Of a DNA stretch of 64,000 nt, positions 32,040-44,956 are shown piece after piece (position 1 is the first letter of the stretch; every line of letters begins with the position of its first letter). Origin of the DNA: Diogma glabrata (Eukaryota; Arthropoda; Insecta; Diptera; Cylindrotomidae); NCBI GenBank assembly GCA_963693315.1, contig OY856186.1:70206019-70270018 (forward strand), given 5' to 3'. The position numbers were made by a program, and so were the translations under genes. The notes under the pieces were generated by a model, which was given only the letters and a program-made list of their open reading frames with translations, did no database searches and was not told where the DNA came from.

Positions 32040-32492
32040 GCACGGGCATGGTTGATGTGATTGGTTTGAACGCCATGTTGATTTTTTTATTACGAAAGAA
32101 ATGAGTCAGCATAGAACATAAATAGCCAGCACAGAATTTCTTTGATTGTGAGGAAGAATATATCTTTAATACATTCTGGTGTATTCTTAAAACTTAGTCC
32201 GAGTGAAATTCCAGTACTGAAGGTTAAAATTAAGAGAAGAATTTTGAAAAGCAACATTACATGACCAAAGACTGTTGTAACAATAATCAATCCAAGCTAT
32301 TTTTTTTTTTTTTTTTTAATAAAATGTGTTGTGTAATAGGGTTTAGAATATGTGTCACAACAACACATAAATACCTTTTAAGACCAAGGTCTAGACCTGG
32401 GTCCCACAACAACTGGCGTTCTGAGGTGTAGATTAACGCTTTTTTTAAACATCTGTGGGTTGAAGCCACCTGAGACTAAGTGTTCCGGCAAA

Positions 32493-33290
32493 CTATTCCA
32501 TTTGTACGCAGTTCGGACAAAGAAGTCTCTCTGCGATCTGCCAGTATGACAGCGCGGGATCTTTACGTTTCACTGGTTGCGGCAGCCGATTGCCGAGTGG
32601 AACGGGGGTAAGAATAAGTTTGAGGCATGATGCCGCTGATTTCATCTGAGCACTGCTGATGACGATATTTGTAAAAAACAACGAGGTCAGCAACAGTGCG
32701 ACGATGTTGTAGGGAATCAAGTTTTGATGTCAAAGTTCGATCACCTACAATTCGTATAGCTCGCTTTTGAACGGAGTCCAAGAGGGCCAAGATGGAAAAC
32801 AGAGGCAGCACCCCAAACTTGACAGCAGTACTCCATACAGGGACGAATATAGGACTTATAAACATGGAGCAATTGGTATGGAGTGAAAAATTTTTTGCAT
32901 CTATTTAGGAGGCCGAGTTTTTTAGACGCGCTTTTTGCCATCGCCATTACATGATCGTTCCAGAGTAGGTCATTTGAAACTGTGACACCCAATAACGAAT
33001 GTTTTTACATTCACCTATTGGTTCATCACACATACTAAATAAAATATCTTTGGGGAACTCGGTCTTTAATCTGGAAACAATCAACAGCTGTGTTTTGGTG
33101 GAGTTGAAATTGACAAGGTTTTGGTCACCCCAGTCGGCGACTTTATTCAGGTCTTTGTTCACGTTTATGGCAGCGTCTCTCCGGGCAGGATTAATTCGTT
33201 CGTGCATTTTACCTTTTGAAGGAAGGGGCTCGAACGACTTGTGCAGAGTACTATCATCTGCAAAACTATTATTGGGTTGCTGGTGATTTC
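32493..33290 (-). pseudogene. Non-LTR RT catalytic motif and C-terminus, broken
   Basis: The FADD motif lies at about 33250-33265 in the frame of 32947-33207, followed by VNFNSTKTQLLIVS. The next pieces (32741-32992, 32563-32865, 32493-32720) carry MGVTVSNDLLWNDHV, LLHVYKSYIRPCMEYC and LDSVQKRAIRIVGD, which are usual in the C-terminal part of such proteins. At least three indels occur here. Confidence 0.7.
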
Positions 33291-34874
33291 CAACAGTTCG
33301 TTGATATAAATCAAAAATAGGGTTGGGGACAATACTGAGCCTTGGGGTACACCAGCGTTAATTAGTTTAGACTCAGAAGAATATCCGTCTAAGGTTACCG
33401 AAATGTATCGGTCGGATAGAAAATTTTGAATCAGCTTCACAACATTGGGATGAAAACCGTACGCAACGAGCTTGTTGATTAAGTTGGCATGCCAGACTCG
33501 ATCGAATGCCTTGGAGATGTCTAAAGCGATAACGTATGTTTCACCACCTTTATCAAGTATGCTGTTCCAACAATGCGCTACATAGTTTAATAGATCGGTA
33601 GTTGATATGTTGTTTCGAAAACCGTATTGGCTGTCGGATATTAAATGATTTTCTTCCAGAAATTTTGAAATATGTGTATTAATATAATGCTCATAGACTT
33701 TGGATAGGACCGATAGTAAAGCTATTGGCCTATAATTTGAGATATCGGATTTTGGTCCCTTTTTGGGGACGGGCTGGACATTTGCCAACTTCCAGCACGA
33801 GGGAAATATACCAGATTTGTAGGATTGGTAGAATATTTTAGTTAAAGTTGGTGCAAGTTCTTTGGAAAAGGTTTTTAAAATAATGGGTGGAATATTGTCC
33901 ATTCCTGATGCTTTGTTGATGTTTAACCCCTTTAAAAGTTTAGCGACTATTTTGGGTTTGAAGTGAAGTTCATTCATATTAACTCCTGAAGACTGGATTT
34001 GGGGTATTTCTTTAGGAGTTTCCAAAACAGTGGAGTTCAGAGCAAAGCGTTCAGCGAACAAGTTAGCTTTTCTTGCGGGATCATTGACGATTAAATCACC
34101 ATCAATAATAGGGGGAATAGAAAATTTTGTACCAGAATTTAAAGAATTTATGGCACTGTAGAAACTCTTGTCAGAAACAGACATAGACGTAAGTTTTGAG
34201 GCTTTCGCTCTGTCAATTTCGGACTTTTCGTTTGAGATAATCTGATTAGATATTTTGTTGGCCTTTAGATATTGGGATCGATTAGTGGGAGTTTTGTTAT
34301 GAATCCAAATATTAAATGATTTACGTTTGTTTCTAAGTGCCGTTTTGGCAGCTTTCGAATACAAGTATTTTTGTTTGGGTTTTACTATGGAGAAAGGGAC
34401 AAATTTATTGATAGCAAATTGGATGGTTTCTGTAAAGTTTTGAGCAGAAACATTTACATTGTCAGTGTAAAAACAATGACGGTCGAAAGGAAAACCATGG
34501 AAAAAATTTTGAAGACCACTCTTATCCATTTTTGAGTAGTGAAATATTTTACGGGGTTTGGGAGCTGTAGTTTTAAGTAAATCAGTTTTGATAACTGATG
34601 AGATTAAATAATGATCAGAATTTCCAATACTACCTTTCGCAACATCGACACTCGTAATATCTGGCATTGTGGTAAGATAGAGATCTAGTAGAAAAACTAT
34701 TATCACCGCCATTACGGGGAGTGAAAGTCGGGCTTTTAACAATTTGGAATAGGCCCTGAGACGCGGCAAAAATTTCTGCCAGTTTTCCACTATTGTCAAC
34801 ATCGTCGGTCGATTTGGAGAATTCCAACCATGATTTGTTGTGGACGTTGAAGTCACCGGTAACGATAACTTCAC
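33165..34874 (-). pseudogene. Non-LTR RT, main fragment
   Basis: This 569-codon frame opens with a GTG, so it is only the open stretch after a frameshift. It contains the end of the endonuclease (GNSDHYLIS near residue 83), a long basic linker, then RT blocks: INKASGMDNIPP near 317, NYRPIALLSVLSK near 383, SQYGFRNNISTTD near 414, VIALDISKAFDRVWH near 447 and NAGVPQGSVLSP near 509. A one-base shift near 33275 puts the catalytic FADD motif into the following frame (32947-33207). Confidence 0.75.
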
Positions 34875-35351
34875 AATTAGGGGACTTTGCTCTAATCTCG
34901 TCCATAATTTTTGTCAGTATATTAAAAAAGTTTGGGTTACGTTTGTTGGGGGACCGGTATAAAGCTATTGTAAAAAAAGTCATTTCTGGAAGACAAATCT
35001 TTAAACCATTGTATTGAAGCCGTCACCGTGTAGTTCAAAATTTGGAAAGCGCGTGTACGCAACACTCTCATGAATGAATGCGCATACGCCCTGATGGAGT
35101 TTGAAAGCTGATTCGAGCCTATATTTGGAATTAAGCGATTCTATAAAGAGAAAATTTTCAGAAACTTGTGTTTCTGTAAGGAATAGAATGTTCGGTTTGT
35201 CGTGCTCAAGATGATGTTGCACGTGGTCATGGTTAGCGTTCAATCCGCAGATGTTTTGAACATGTATTTTAAAATTTTTTATTGATTCATATATGTTTTG
35301 TCCCTGCAAATTCCGTGGACATGCCGCTTTATGGGCGGGTGGATTGCGCAA
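34630..35351 (-). pseudogene. Non-LTR endonuclease (two frames)
   Basis: Two overlapping-order frames encode the endonuclease. The first (35001-35351) holds NICGLNAN near residue 34 and LFLTETQ near 56, the catalytic Glu block. The second (34630-34983) holds ALYRSPNK near residue 7 and VTGDFNVHN near 41, the Asp/Asn block. A frame change near 35000 splits them. The last block (GNSDHYLIS) lies in the next frame at 33165-34874. All key residues appear to be retained, so only indels break the protein. Confidence 0.7.
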
Positions 35352-35559
35352 ATTTGCTTTACCACTTGCAGACTTTTTTTTTTCGGTTGTACTGCCATAT
35401 ATATATCAAAATGTTTATTTTATTTTTTTATGTTTTATTTTAAAATGCATAACTAAGTAAAAAGTCCTATCATACTACAAAATATGACATATGCCAATAT
35501 TTCATGATAAGATGAAGAAATAATAACAAAATAATAAGTGAAAAACAAATTGTGAGAAA

Positions 35560-35870
35560 TTTGCAGAAAACAAAACAAAACTAAATGCCAATAATCCAGC
35601 TGATGCAGTGCACCCCAGACGCACCGCCCACCACCTTAATCGAGGCACAAAGCCCACACATAACTACGTGTTGGTTCGATTCCTCGGAAGAGCTAATGAG
35701 CGGTACCGCTACGGAACGCTGCCCAGCTAAGACTGGAAGTGCTGCCGTTGACTAATTAAAGTTCGTCCGCCAGCACCCTAAGATATCATCTTGGCTAATG
35801 ACATCTCCATAACTAACACTCCATAACTAACACTCTCCGCTATTCTGTTTTAGCTATAACTACTACGACA
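35560..35870. other. GC-richer patch upstream of the non-LTR element
   Basis: This block is clearly less AT-rich than its surroundings. It contains a B-box-like GGTTCGATTCC at 35673-35683, but no matching A-box, and a small direct repeat (CCATAACTAACACT) at about 35808-35836. It could be the 5' UTR/promoter of the neighbouring element read leftward, or a SINE-like piece. Confidence 0.35.
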
Positions 35871-37230
35871 CTCCTTTTGACTAACATTAAATAAATAAAT
35901 TAATTAAATATTCATAAATACAAAATAATTACAAATTTTTAATAGTTATTCCACTTTCTATTAATCTAAAACATTTCTTATCATATTTCTTTTAAATTAA
36001 TTACGGTCAGATGAAATTCTATTGAATTCATAATATTATTATTATGTAGGGTGGTAGTAGGTAATTTACAAGTAAATAGATAAAAGGAATAATATTATCT
36101 AAATAGAAATTTCCATTATAAAAATCAACATTTAATATATTTGATTAATTTATTGAAAATATCCCTTTTTCATATTATTCCTTATTTTTTTGTTTCTTTC
36201 GTTTTCTTCTTCTTTTATTGATATATCCTTATTCGTATTATATTACTTATGTATAATAATGCAGGGAAAAGGTTGTGATTTTGGATTTTATGATATTATG
36301 AAACGATGATTTAATTTTTTATTCTTCTTATCTGTTAACGTAAATCTATATGGAGATAAGTGGGTATAATAATCTTTTATAAAATGTAATTGAGACAGGA
36401 TTTTTTTTATTTATTTTATTTGAAATGGTTTCTTGATTTCTTGAAGTATAGAATACAAAATTTTGTTAAGAAATGGGTATGACAGAAGTAAAACGAAAAT
36501 GATGAAAAGATGTTTTTGCAGTTCGTTTAATGAGAGGTTATTAGGTTTGTAAGTTGAAAAAAATCAATGCGAGAGTATGCAATAAATGTTGTTTTAATAG
36601 CTAATAAGGATTTTCTTGAGTGCCTAATAGATTTTGTTGGGTTATACTTTGAATGTCTATGTTGCCGATCCAAGGTTGATTTTTTAACTTTTACTGATAA
36701 CAAAAGATTCATAACAAATTTATCCTGTAAGTATCGTATTATGAGTATTAAACTTGCTAAAAATAATTTACAACGGGCTTATGTGCAGTTCTTGTAAAGC
36801 TACAATACATATTTTTTCTGACTATTAAATTTGACGCCACCAGTAATAATATTGCATTTGGATGCTTTAATTATCTGGCTCCTCCCATAAAAACACCCAA
36901 TAAGCTATCTGTTTAGCTTTCGATAGTTAGTAAAGTAAGAGATGAAAAGCAAATTTGTTTAAACATTTTGCAGGAAGAAAAACTAAAATGGGGTTGTTCA
37001 TATGGCGCTCTGTCTACCTCCCACAAGAGAGTTATACAATGGCTCGTTTCTTCGAGCAAGTAATAACATGTCAAAAATTATTAAGATCTTATCTGCAATT
37101 CCATGCATTTTACCAAGCTATTAAAATTGTTTGATTTTAGGCCGTCTGAGCATCATTTTCATTGCAAATTCGTTTCATTGCAAACTCGTTAAAATTATTC
37201 GTTATATTTAATAGTTTCACTTTCACTTCT
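35871..37230. other. Unassigned AT-rich sequence
   Basis: I see no convincing ORF or RNA gene. The short opposing frames at 36527-36797 look like chance openings. Confidence 0.4.
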
Positions 37231-37269
37231 TATAGTTGCTAAAATTTGCCAGAGTTGTAAAGATTTGTA

Positions 37270-37850
37270 TTCTACTAAAAATTCATTCATGTTTTCGTTT
37301 TATTTATTATATTCGTTATATTTATTGTAAGTATCATATTAAATTTATTATGGTTGTTATGCATTATAATCATCATATTTTTTATATGCAGTATATTCTT
37401 TATATTTCTCATATTCATTTATTTTTATATTTACATTATAAACATTATATTTATTCTCTTAGTTATTTTTAGTTTGTTCGTTATAATCATTTTATATATT
37501 AACTATATTCATTATAATTATTATATTCACTATATGTATTGTATTCATTATATTCATTATATTCACCATATGCATTATATTTTTTATATTCATTATATTC
37601 ATTATGGTCATTATATTCATTATATGTATTACATTCATTATATTCACTATATTGATTATATCCATAATACTCACTATACTACTTATATTCATTATATTCA
37701 CTACATGCACTTTATTCGTTTTATTTATCATGTTTGTTATTTTCATTTTATTCATATTTTTTGTTATATTTTTGTTTTTATTATGAGCACTATGTACGTT
37801 TATTATATTCATTGTATTTATTGCAATCATTATATTCTGTGTATCCATTA
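37270..37850. repeat. ATTCATTAT minisatellite
   Basis: A 9-base unit (ATTCATTAT and variants) is repeated for over 500 bp, most regular at 37530-37720. Because 9 is divisible by 3, several frames stay open and give a 205-codon frame of HYIHY-type residues (37354-37971). That frame is an artefact of the repeat, not a gene. Confidence 0.85.
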
Positions 37851-37983
37851 CATCCCTACAAACAAAATGTTCATGTTACAGGAATTTAAGCCCATTTGGT
37901 GCATTTTTTTTATTTTAATACTCTTTAGTTTTTTTTGGAAATATTCTAAAGCATATTTTAAATTAAGTTGAATACATGTTTGG

Positions 37984-38031
37984 TAAATTAAAACAAATAT
38001 GTTAGTTGTCATACATATTTGTTTTAATTTA
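37984..38031. ncRNA. Perfect 19-bp hairpin
   Basis: TAAATTAAAACAAATATGT (37984-38002) is perfectly complementary to 38013-38031, with a 10-nt loop. It is very AT-rich. It could be a small-RNA precursor, the core of a MITE, or chance in such sequence. Confidence 0.35.
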
Positions 38032-39059
38032 ACGTTTTTAAATCATGTAAATATGTAAACAAAATGTGCATAGAATTTTCCGCATAAATACATAAATATT
38101 TGATGTATGACTTTTATGACTAAGATCTTCTGATACGTTATGAATCTTTCCAAGACTAATATTTTTAAAATGATAATGTATGTGTATGATTGCATTTGAC
38201 CATTTTCCGTGATTTTTGAAAAAAAAAAAATCAGAATTCAAGAAATTTAAATATTTGACTTACATATAAAAATTAATAATATTTGTCCATAATTTTCTTA
38301 ATATTATAAAATATCAGAAAACCGACATGAAACATAGCACACAAAAAATATTAAATTAATATGTAAATATTAAATTTACTTTTTGTTTTTAAGTTTATTT
38401 AATAAAAAAAAACTGAAGCACTTAAGTGCACACGATTATTTTTCAATAAAAATTCTCAACTTCTGTCATATTGGTTAATATTACAACATTACTAATAATA
38501 TAATGAACTTAATTTATTTAATTATTAATTACATAATTGTTTTAAGTTAATTGAAAAAATTAAATTGATTGAAATTCGAATTAATTTAATTTAAGTAAAG
38601 TTGGAAAACAAATATAATGTTTTTTTGCGCCCGGCATTTTATTTTGTTGTTTTTAGGGTTCCGTTTTTCATACTAAACACTATTGGTGACAGCAAAACGA
38701 GTTTTTCACATTATATCGATTATCTCGTAAACTATAAATGCTATGAACTTGAAATTTGAGGTGGGTATAAAATTAATCTGTCCAAATTACGGATTAAAAT
38801 AAAACTAAAGTGGCTTTCGTTTGGTTTACAGGGGTACGATGTGAGGCCTTTGAGAAAATACATTTTTTTATAGATTCAAATAGGGTATCATATGAAAGGG
38901 CTTCATTTCAGTCTTCCTTAAAAGTTTATTTTGGAATTTTACACCCACCATTTTTTGTATAGTTTTGAATAATGACGTTTTTTCGTGTTTTCTTACCTCG
39001 ATTAGCTCCGGACCTAACTGATCGAAAATTTTCAAATGTATTTGGAATGATAGAAAAAT

Positions 39060-40400
39060 TAGTAAGTTTTTAATAAAAAATATATAAAAGTGTCATATAC
39101 CCATAATTATATTTATTAAGGGAGTGGATATGAGAAGGGGTAAAAACACTATTTAAAATGTGATCAAGCTGAGTGTCATTTGAAAGAGCAACTAATTTAA
39201 AAACAGTTATTGTCAAAAAGGTGCGACTTTCAGACCGTCCCCACCTACGTTTTGACACTGATTGACAGAAAAATTTGTAAAAATTCACGGAGTTGGGAAA
39301 TTTGGTAAATTTTGTATGAAAACTATAGTGAAGTCTCAAATAATTATATTTCCGTGTGTTTAGGGGATGGGCGTATAGAGGATAAAAAAACCTTTTTTGA
39401 CCCAAGCGAATGGGGTGTCATTTGAAAGAGCACCTAATATAGAAAACATAGCAAATTTTTTTAGAATTTTGCAACGCACAGTTTTTGAGTTATTGTCAAA
39501 AAAGAGCGAAATTCAGACTTTGTAAACTTTGTATGAAAACTATGGCGATTTCTCAAATAATTATATTTCTGTGTGTTTAGGGGACCGGGATGGATAGGGT
39601 AAACAAAATTTTTTGGCCCAAGCGAGGGATGTCATATTGTCATATGAAAAAGCACCTAATTTATTAAACATAGCAATTTTTTTTAGAATTTTGCGATGCA
39701 CAGTTTTTGAGTTATTGTCAAAAAGGTGCGACTTTCAGACCGCCCCCCTCCCTAAGTTTCGACACTGATTGACATTTGTAAAAATTCACAGAGTTAGGAA
39801 ATTCGGTAAATTTTGTATGAAAACTATAGCAAAGTCTCAAGTAATTATATTTCTGTGTGTTTAAGGGACCGGGGTAGAGAATGTAAGAAAAACCTTTTTT
39901 GACCCAAGCGAGTGTCATTTGAAAGAGCACCTAATTTAGAACTCGTTGCAATTTTTTTAGAATTTTGCGGCGCCTAGTTTTTGAGTTATTGTCAAAAAAG
40001 GGCGACTTTAAGAACGCCCCCCTACGTTTCGACACTGATTGACAGAAAAATTTGTAAAAATTCACGGAGTTGGGAAATTTGGTAAATTTTGTATGAAAAC
40101 TATAGTGAAGTCTCAAATAATTATATTTCCGTGTGTTTAGGGGATGGGCGTATAGAGGATAAAAAAACCTTTTTTGACCCAAGCGAGTGGGGTGTCATTT
40201 GAAAGAGCACCTAATATAGAAAACATAGCAATTTTTTTAGAATTTTGCAACGCACAGTTTTTGAGTTATTGTCAAAAAAGAGCAAAATTCAGACCGTTTC
40301 CTCTACGTTTGGACACTAATTGACAGAAAAATTTGTAAAAATTCACAGATTTAGGAATTTTGAATGAAAATTATAGCGAAATCTCAAATAATTATATACT
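39060..40400. repeat. Internal tandem paragraphs of element A
   Basis: The phrase GTGTCATTTGAAAGAGCACC recurs at about 39171, 39415, 39636, 39912 and 40192. Each is followed by TAGAATTTTGC and GTTTTTGAGTTATTGTCAAA. Two copies (39235-39410 and 40012-40190) are almost identical over about 170 bp, closer to each other than to the ones between. Short minus-strand frames starting MGQKRFFYPLYAH derive from these copies. Confidence 0.75.
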
Positions 40401-40750
40401 AGGAATCGCCCAGTGGCCGAAATTCGGCCTTTGTAAATACACCTTCTAACCAAATAGCTACAACACATTATTTCAGAGTTTAATTAATTAATATAGATTG
40501 ATTTTAAATTGTGAAACAAATACCTTGAAAAAAAAAACAAAATAACCGAACAAAAAACTCGAAAAACACAATTATAACGTTTTTGCCTTTTTTTCTGAAA
40601 AAAATCGTCAAGATTCAAAAAACAATATTTTTCGACATATCTACTACTCAAGACCTTTCCTACAATATACATATTGCCACACTTTTGATGGAGAAAATAT
40701 TTTAAAATTGTACCGCAAAAATTATGCTTGGGTATTTATATATAGATAGA
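40399..40750. mobile_element. Possible small insertion nested in element A
   Basis: Between ATATACTAGGAATCGCCCAG at about 40396 and TATATATAGATAGATCTG at about 40737 lies a segment that interrupts the tandem paragraphs. Such ends (ACTAG..CGCCC and ATATAGATAG) are often seen on short insect repeats. The inserted nature is inferred from the interruption only. Confidence 0.35.
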
Positions 40751-41272
40751 TCTGTGGAACGGGGGGTGGAGGAACGGGGGTGGAGAGGGTAAAAACAAAC
40801 CTTTTTTGATCCAAGCAAGTGAGGTATCATTTGAAAGAGCATCTAATTTAGAAAACATTGCATTTTTTTAGAATTTTTCGGTGCACAGTTTTTGTGTTAT
40901 TGTAAAAAAAATATTTTTAATATGTAGCATCTCCACCCACCTAAATTTCGACACTTGTTTAACCGAAAAAATAATCATATTTAAACCATTTACAAGCTCG
41001 TGTAATTGAATCTTTCTTGAGTAACCATAAACAGCTATGGATAAGATTTAACCTATTGAGTAACATTTTTTGAGTCATTTTTGATCAATGTAGATTTGAT
41101 TGTAATTTACTATTGACATTTAGGATTAAACATTTATTTTGTTAGCCGTCTATGGTCTGGCAATATAAAGACATTACAACACAAGTTTTTATCAATAATT
41201 CTTGATATTGTGTTCTTTTACATTCACGGAACCCTCGGCGAGCGAATTCTATTCGCACTTGTCTGACTTTTT

Positions 41273-41921
41273 GTGTTAGCAGGTTAAAATACAAATAAAT
41301 ATATTTTTATAATTTTTTTAAATCACTAAAGTTAATTTTTCAATGTGCCCGTTTGTTTTTTGTGTTTGTTTTTATTACTTTTATAAAAAATTTCTTTTGC
41401 ACATAATTTTATGAATGTCATATTTACTTATACAGAGTAAAATTGGTGATTTTATAAAACGTAAAACTCCTTTTTCACTCTCAATTTTTTTATTCTTTGT
41501 TTATTATTATTATTATTAAATAAATTTGGTTTCTTTTTTTTTGTGCATGGTGTAGTACACATTATATGCATGATTATGTGTCATGCACAATTTTGTGCAC
41601 GGGGATTTCGTAACGTGCATAATTAATACACATTTCATGGATTTTTTACAAATTTGTTGTTCGGAATTATTTATTTATATTATTTATTTTATTTGTTATA
41701 TAATAACTACATTTACTATATACAATTTGTTCATTATATAATTATTTATTTTATCATCAAACGGCTTGCCAGGTACACTTAAATAAATCTAAAAACTATT
41801 TGTTGCCGATACAAATAACATTCTTGTTATTTGTATTAGTACCACCCCAATTTATTAATGATATTTCAATTAAAAAATGTTAAAAATTTTGAAAACTTAA
41901 TCTGAAATGGTTATAAAATAA
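41273..41921. other. Spacer between elements A and B
   Basis: AT-rich sequence with a TTATTATTATTATT run near 41500. I see no gene. Confidence 0.4.
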
Positions 41922-43157
41922 GAAAAAAGTGGGACAAGTGCGAAAACAACTCGCGTGCCAGGGTTCCGTGTATATAATAATATAATTTTATAAAAATAGT
42001 TCTTCCAAAATACAAATTTAGAAATAAATCAAAAACGGCTCTTTAGAAAATTGCAAAAAAAATTATTTTGGACTTGAAAAAAATTCTCCTTTCATATGAT
42101 ACCCACTTATCTGAAAATAAAAAATAATTTTTTCAAAATTTCTTCTCTCACTGTAAAGAACATTTGAAGTGATGAGCCGATCGCTATAGTTTTGATTCAA
42201 TCTTTACAACATTACCTATAACCTTGAACTTTTTAATTTTTCGCCTTTGTACTGTTCGAAGATAAGGGAGAGGGGCGGAAACATTTTTCACCTTTTTGAA
42301 AATAAGTCGAAAATTGTGCTTTCGAAAATACGAAAATAACCTTTCATAGGATACCCAACTTGTCATGATTAGAAATATGTTCTCCCCTCCAAAGAACATT
42401 TGAAATTATAACAACCAAAACAAAATTTTAATTTTTTTATGCAAAATTCCTATAACCGTGAATTTTTTCAAATGTTTTCCTTTGTAATGTTCGAAGTAAA
42501 GGGGGGAGGGGGCAGGAAAACAACCTCACGTTTTTGGTAATAACTCAAAAACTAAGCAGTCGATAATTTGTTGAACTTTTTTTGAAATACATACTTCAAT
42601 CTTTTTATTCCAAATCAAACTCGATTCCTTAAAAAACTTTTGTTTTACTGTCTCTTTATCTACGTCTAAATACAGATAAAAACAAATATTTGAAGTGTTT
42701 TTGTTTCCAGTAGGCGTGGACAAATACATTTTATTCTCTTCCATTTAATTATATCAGTTTTATTTGTATGTTTTTCGATAATAATAGTATGTATTATTGT
42801 ATTGTTTTCTAGCCTATAGCCTAATGAACTTAACCTATTATCTAATGAAAATTTTTCTATACAAAAATATCATTATTCAATTGGTATGATTCCAATTGGT
42901 CAAATTGCTTTGATTTCATTAAAATTGTTTTCAAATTATAATCACAATTGCTTTGATAAGTTTTGTTCAAAAATCAAATTTTATGTTAAATTCTCTTATT
43001 TCGTTTAGTTGAACTTGGTTGATTGTATAGGATGGGTTTTAGGTAGATTTCATATAAAAATCTACCTATTGCAATGGGCTTCATCTCGGAATTTCGGAAA
43101 AATTTTGGTGCCAAACGACGATGAATGATAAGCGGAGACGGAAAAACAAAAAAAAAA

Positions 43158-43381
<224 letters not shown>

Positions 43382-43399
43382 CGATATGAGCTATAACGG

Positions 43400-43710
43400 A
43401 ATTTACCGGCACTCTCACGATCGCATTTCTTGACCTACAACAAAAATTTTTTCGGTATACGTTGCGGCAAAAAATGTCTTGGACAAGTTCGCGAACTGGC
43501 CATATCCGGGTACAGGTTAAGTGGCTAGAGCCAAAAAATTCGAAAAATCTAGGGCGTTATAACTTCCGTTTGAATCATAATATTTTAATAAAATTTATCA
43601 ATATTGAATATTTGAACATATTTCTATCATTTTTTTCCAAATGACAACCTTGGCGTTCCAGGTTCCTGAAAAATCAGCTGTTTTAAAAATTTAATAAACT
43701 TTGTTGTCCT
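43400..43710. repeat. Diverged copy of the 320-bp monomer
   Basis: CCGGCACTCTCACGATCGCATT, read in parts, then TCTTGGACAAGTTCGCGAAC, GGTTAAGTGGCTAGAG and GGGCGTTATAACTTCCGTTT match the monomers at 28695-29640 in order. Confidence 0.7.
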
Positions 43711-44613
43711 TGATTTGGCTGAAAATGGCCAACTCACTTTTGAGTATGTACGCATACGTTAACTAGAACATAAATATTTTCAAAATTTAAAAAAAAAATA
43801 GTTCAAGTCTAGAGGTTGAGACACCTAGGCTGTTAGAACGGAAACAAACGCAAACGGCCATGTCTTCCTCATTTTTGAGTTAATGTTATTTAATCTCATA
43901 TTAACTTTTAGATAAACTTTTCAACTATAACCTCAGAGATTTTCAGCTTTCTAACCCAAGAGGTCTCAATGTAATTAGCATTAAACCTAATGCATGTCAT
44001 TCAATTACAACAACAACTTTCATTAAAATATAAAAATATCTCATAGAAAAAATATTAAAAAAATTTCTTTTGTTTTTTTTTCAGTTTTTAGTTTTTTTCG
44101 CAAAAATTTAAAAAAAAATTAAACAAAGCTGAGTCATTATTGTTTTAAATTAAGGAATATTTTCTTATATGCATATTGATTACACATTTACAAAAGTCTT
44201 CCTAAATTGTAGATATTTGAACTATTTGAGGTGTAAAAGTTGTTTGGCAATTTTAGATTATAAATTATGTGTGGTGGTGTTGTAGGTGTGACGTTGTGAG
44301 AACGTTTATTTGCTCTTCGGTGGATTTAATATATTATTAAAAGTAGTTTTAACCAAATTAAATAAAACTGTTCCGAAATCGCATTGATAAAGTAGTTTCC
44401 GTTAATGTATTTAGTTTGGTTTGATAAATTTTTTGGATTATTCTGGACTTGGACTATTCTACTTAAATTTTTTATTTAAACTAATCTGACACATCCAATT
44501 CTATTTGTACACAAAGCTGTCTGGTCCCGAAATCTACCTATTTCTAGCGGATATACGTGCCGCTTGGACTTGTTTTTATCATAAGGGTTTTTTTAATAAG
44601 AAATTTGATTTAT

Positions 44614-44647
44614 CAATTAAAACAATAAAGATTTATTGTTTTAATTG
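44614..44647. repeat. Perfect 16-bp palindrome
   Basis: CAATTAAAACAATAAA (44614-44629) is perfectly inverted at 44632-44647 with a 2-base spacer. It lies inside element B. Confidence 0.5.
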
Positions 44648-44956
44648 AAGAAAATGTTTTTATTTTTTATAATACACAATTCTTTGTCAGAGAATAAAGT
44701 ATTGTAATCGATTCGTGTTAAATGAATTTTATTCTCTCGCTAATTGAAATTCTCGCTCGTGCCTCGCTCAAATTTAAACTTTAGCTTATTTCATTATACA
44801 CTCATTGATTAAACTACTATTATAACTGTAGAAAACTTCAAGTTGATAGCATTTATAGTTTGTGAGAAAATCGATTATGTAGAAATTCGGACGGACACCG
44901 AAGTCTCACTAATAGGATACCGGTTTTACCTTTTCAGAGTACAGAACCCTTAAAAA

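Larger units (their letters stand above)
32300..35400 (-). mobile_element. Frameshifted non-LTR retrotransposon (CR1/Jockey-like)
   Basis: On the minus strand, endonuclease, reverse transcriptase and a C-terminal domain lie in order from about 35351 to 32493. A run of T at 32300-32318 forms the 3' A-tail. The ORF is broken into several frames by small indels: 35001-35351, 34630-34983, 33165-34874, 32947-33207, 32741-32992, 32563-32865 and 32493-32720. Most motifs survive, so inactivation seems fairly recent. Clade assignment is from general motif style only. The GC-richer block 35560-35870 may be its 5' untranslated region. Confidence 0.75.
38651..41272 (-). mobile_element. Non-autonomous element A (AGGGTTCCGT family)
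   Basis: The left end TTTTTAGGGTTCCGTTTTT and the right end GGAACCCTCGGCGAGCG followed by TTCGCACTTGTCTGACTTTT are inverted in element B (41922-44956). The inner end (phrases AACTATAAATGCTATGAACTTGAAATTT in short pieces near 38730-38760) also matches the opposite end of B near 44820-44860. The body holds five to six copies of a paragraph of about 220-280 bp (39170-40400, 40827). There is no transposase or RT. The superfamily is unresolved. The terminal motif recalls a repeat common in Lepidoptera, from memory. Confidence 0.6.

Noticed and set aside
35673..35683. Pol III B-box suggesting a SINE or tRNA
   Set aside because: An exact B-box-like word is present, but there is no A-box at a suitable distance, so I do not call a tRNA or SINE.
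37270..37850. CRISPR-like array
   Set aside because: The 9-bp repeat has no unique spacers and the genome is eukaryotic.
39070..40182. Repeated small ORFs starting MGQKRFFYP
   Set aside because: They come from the tandem paragraphs of element A and show no protein family features.
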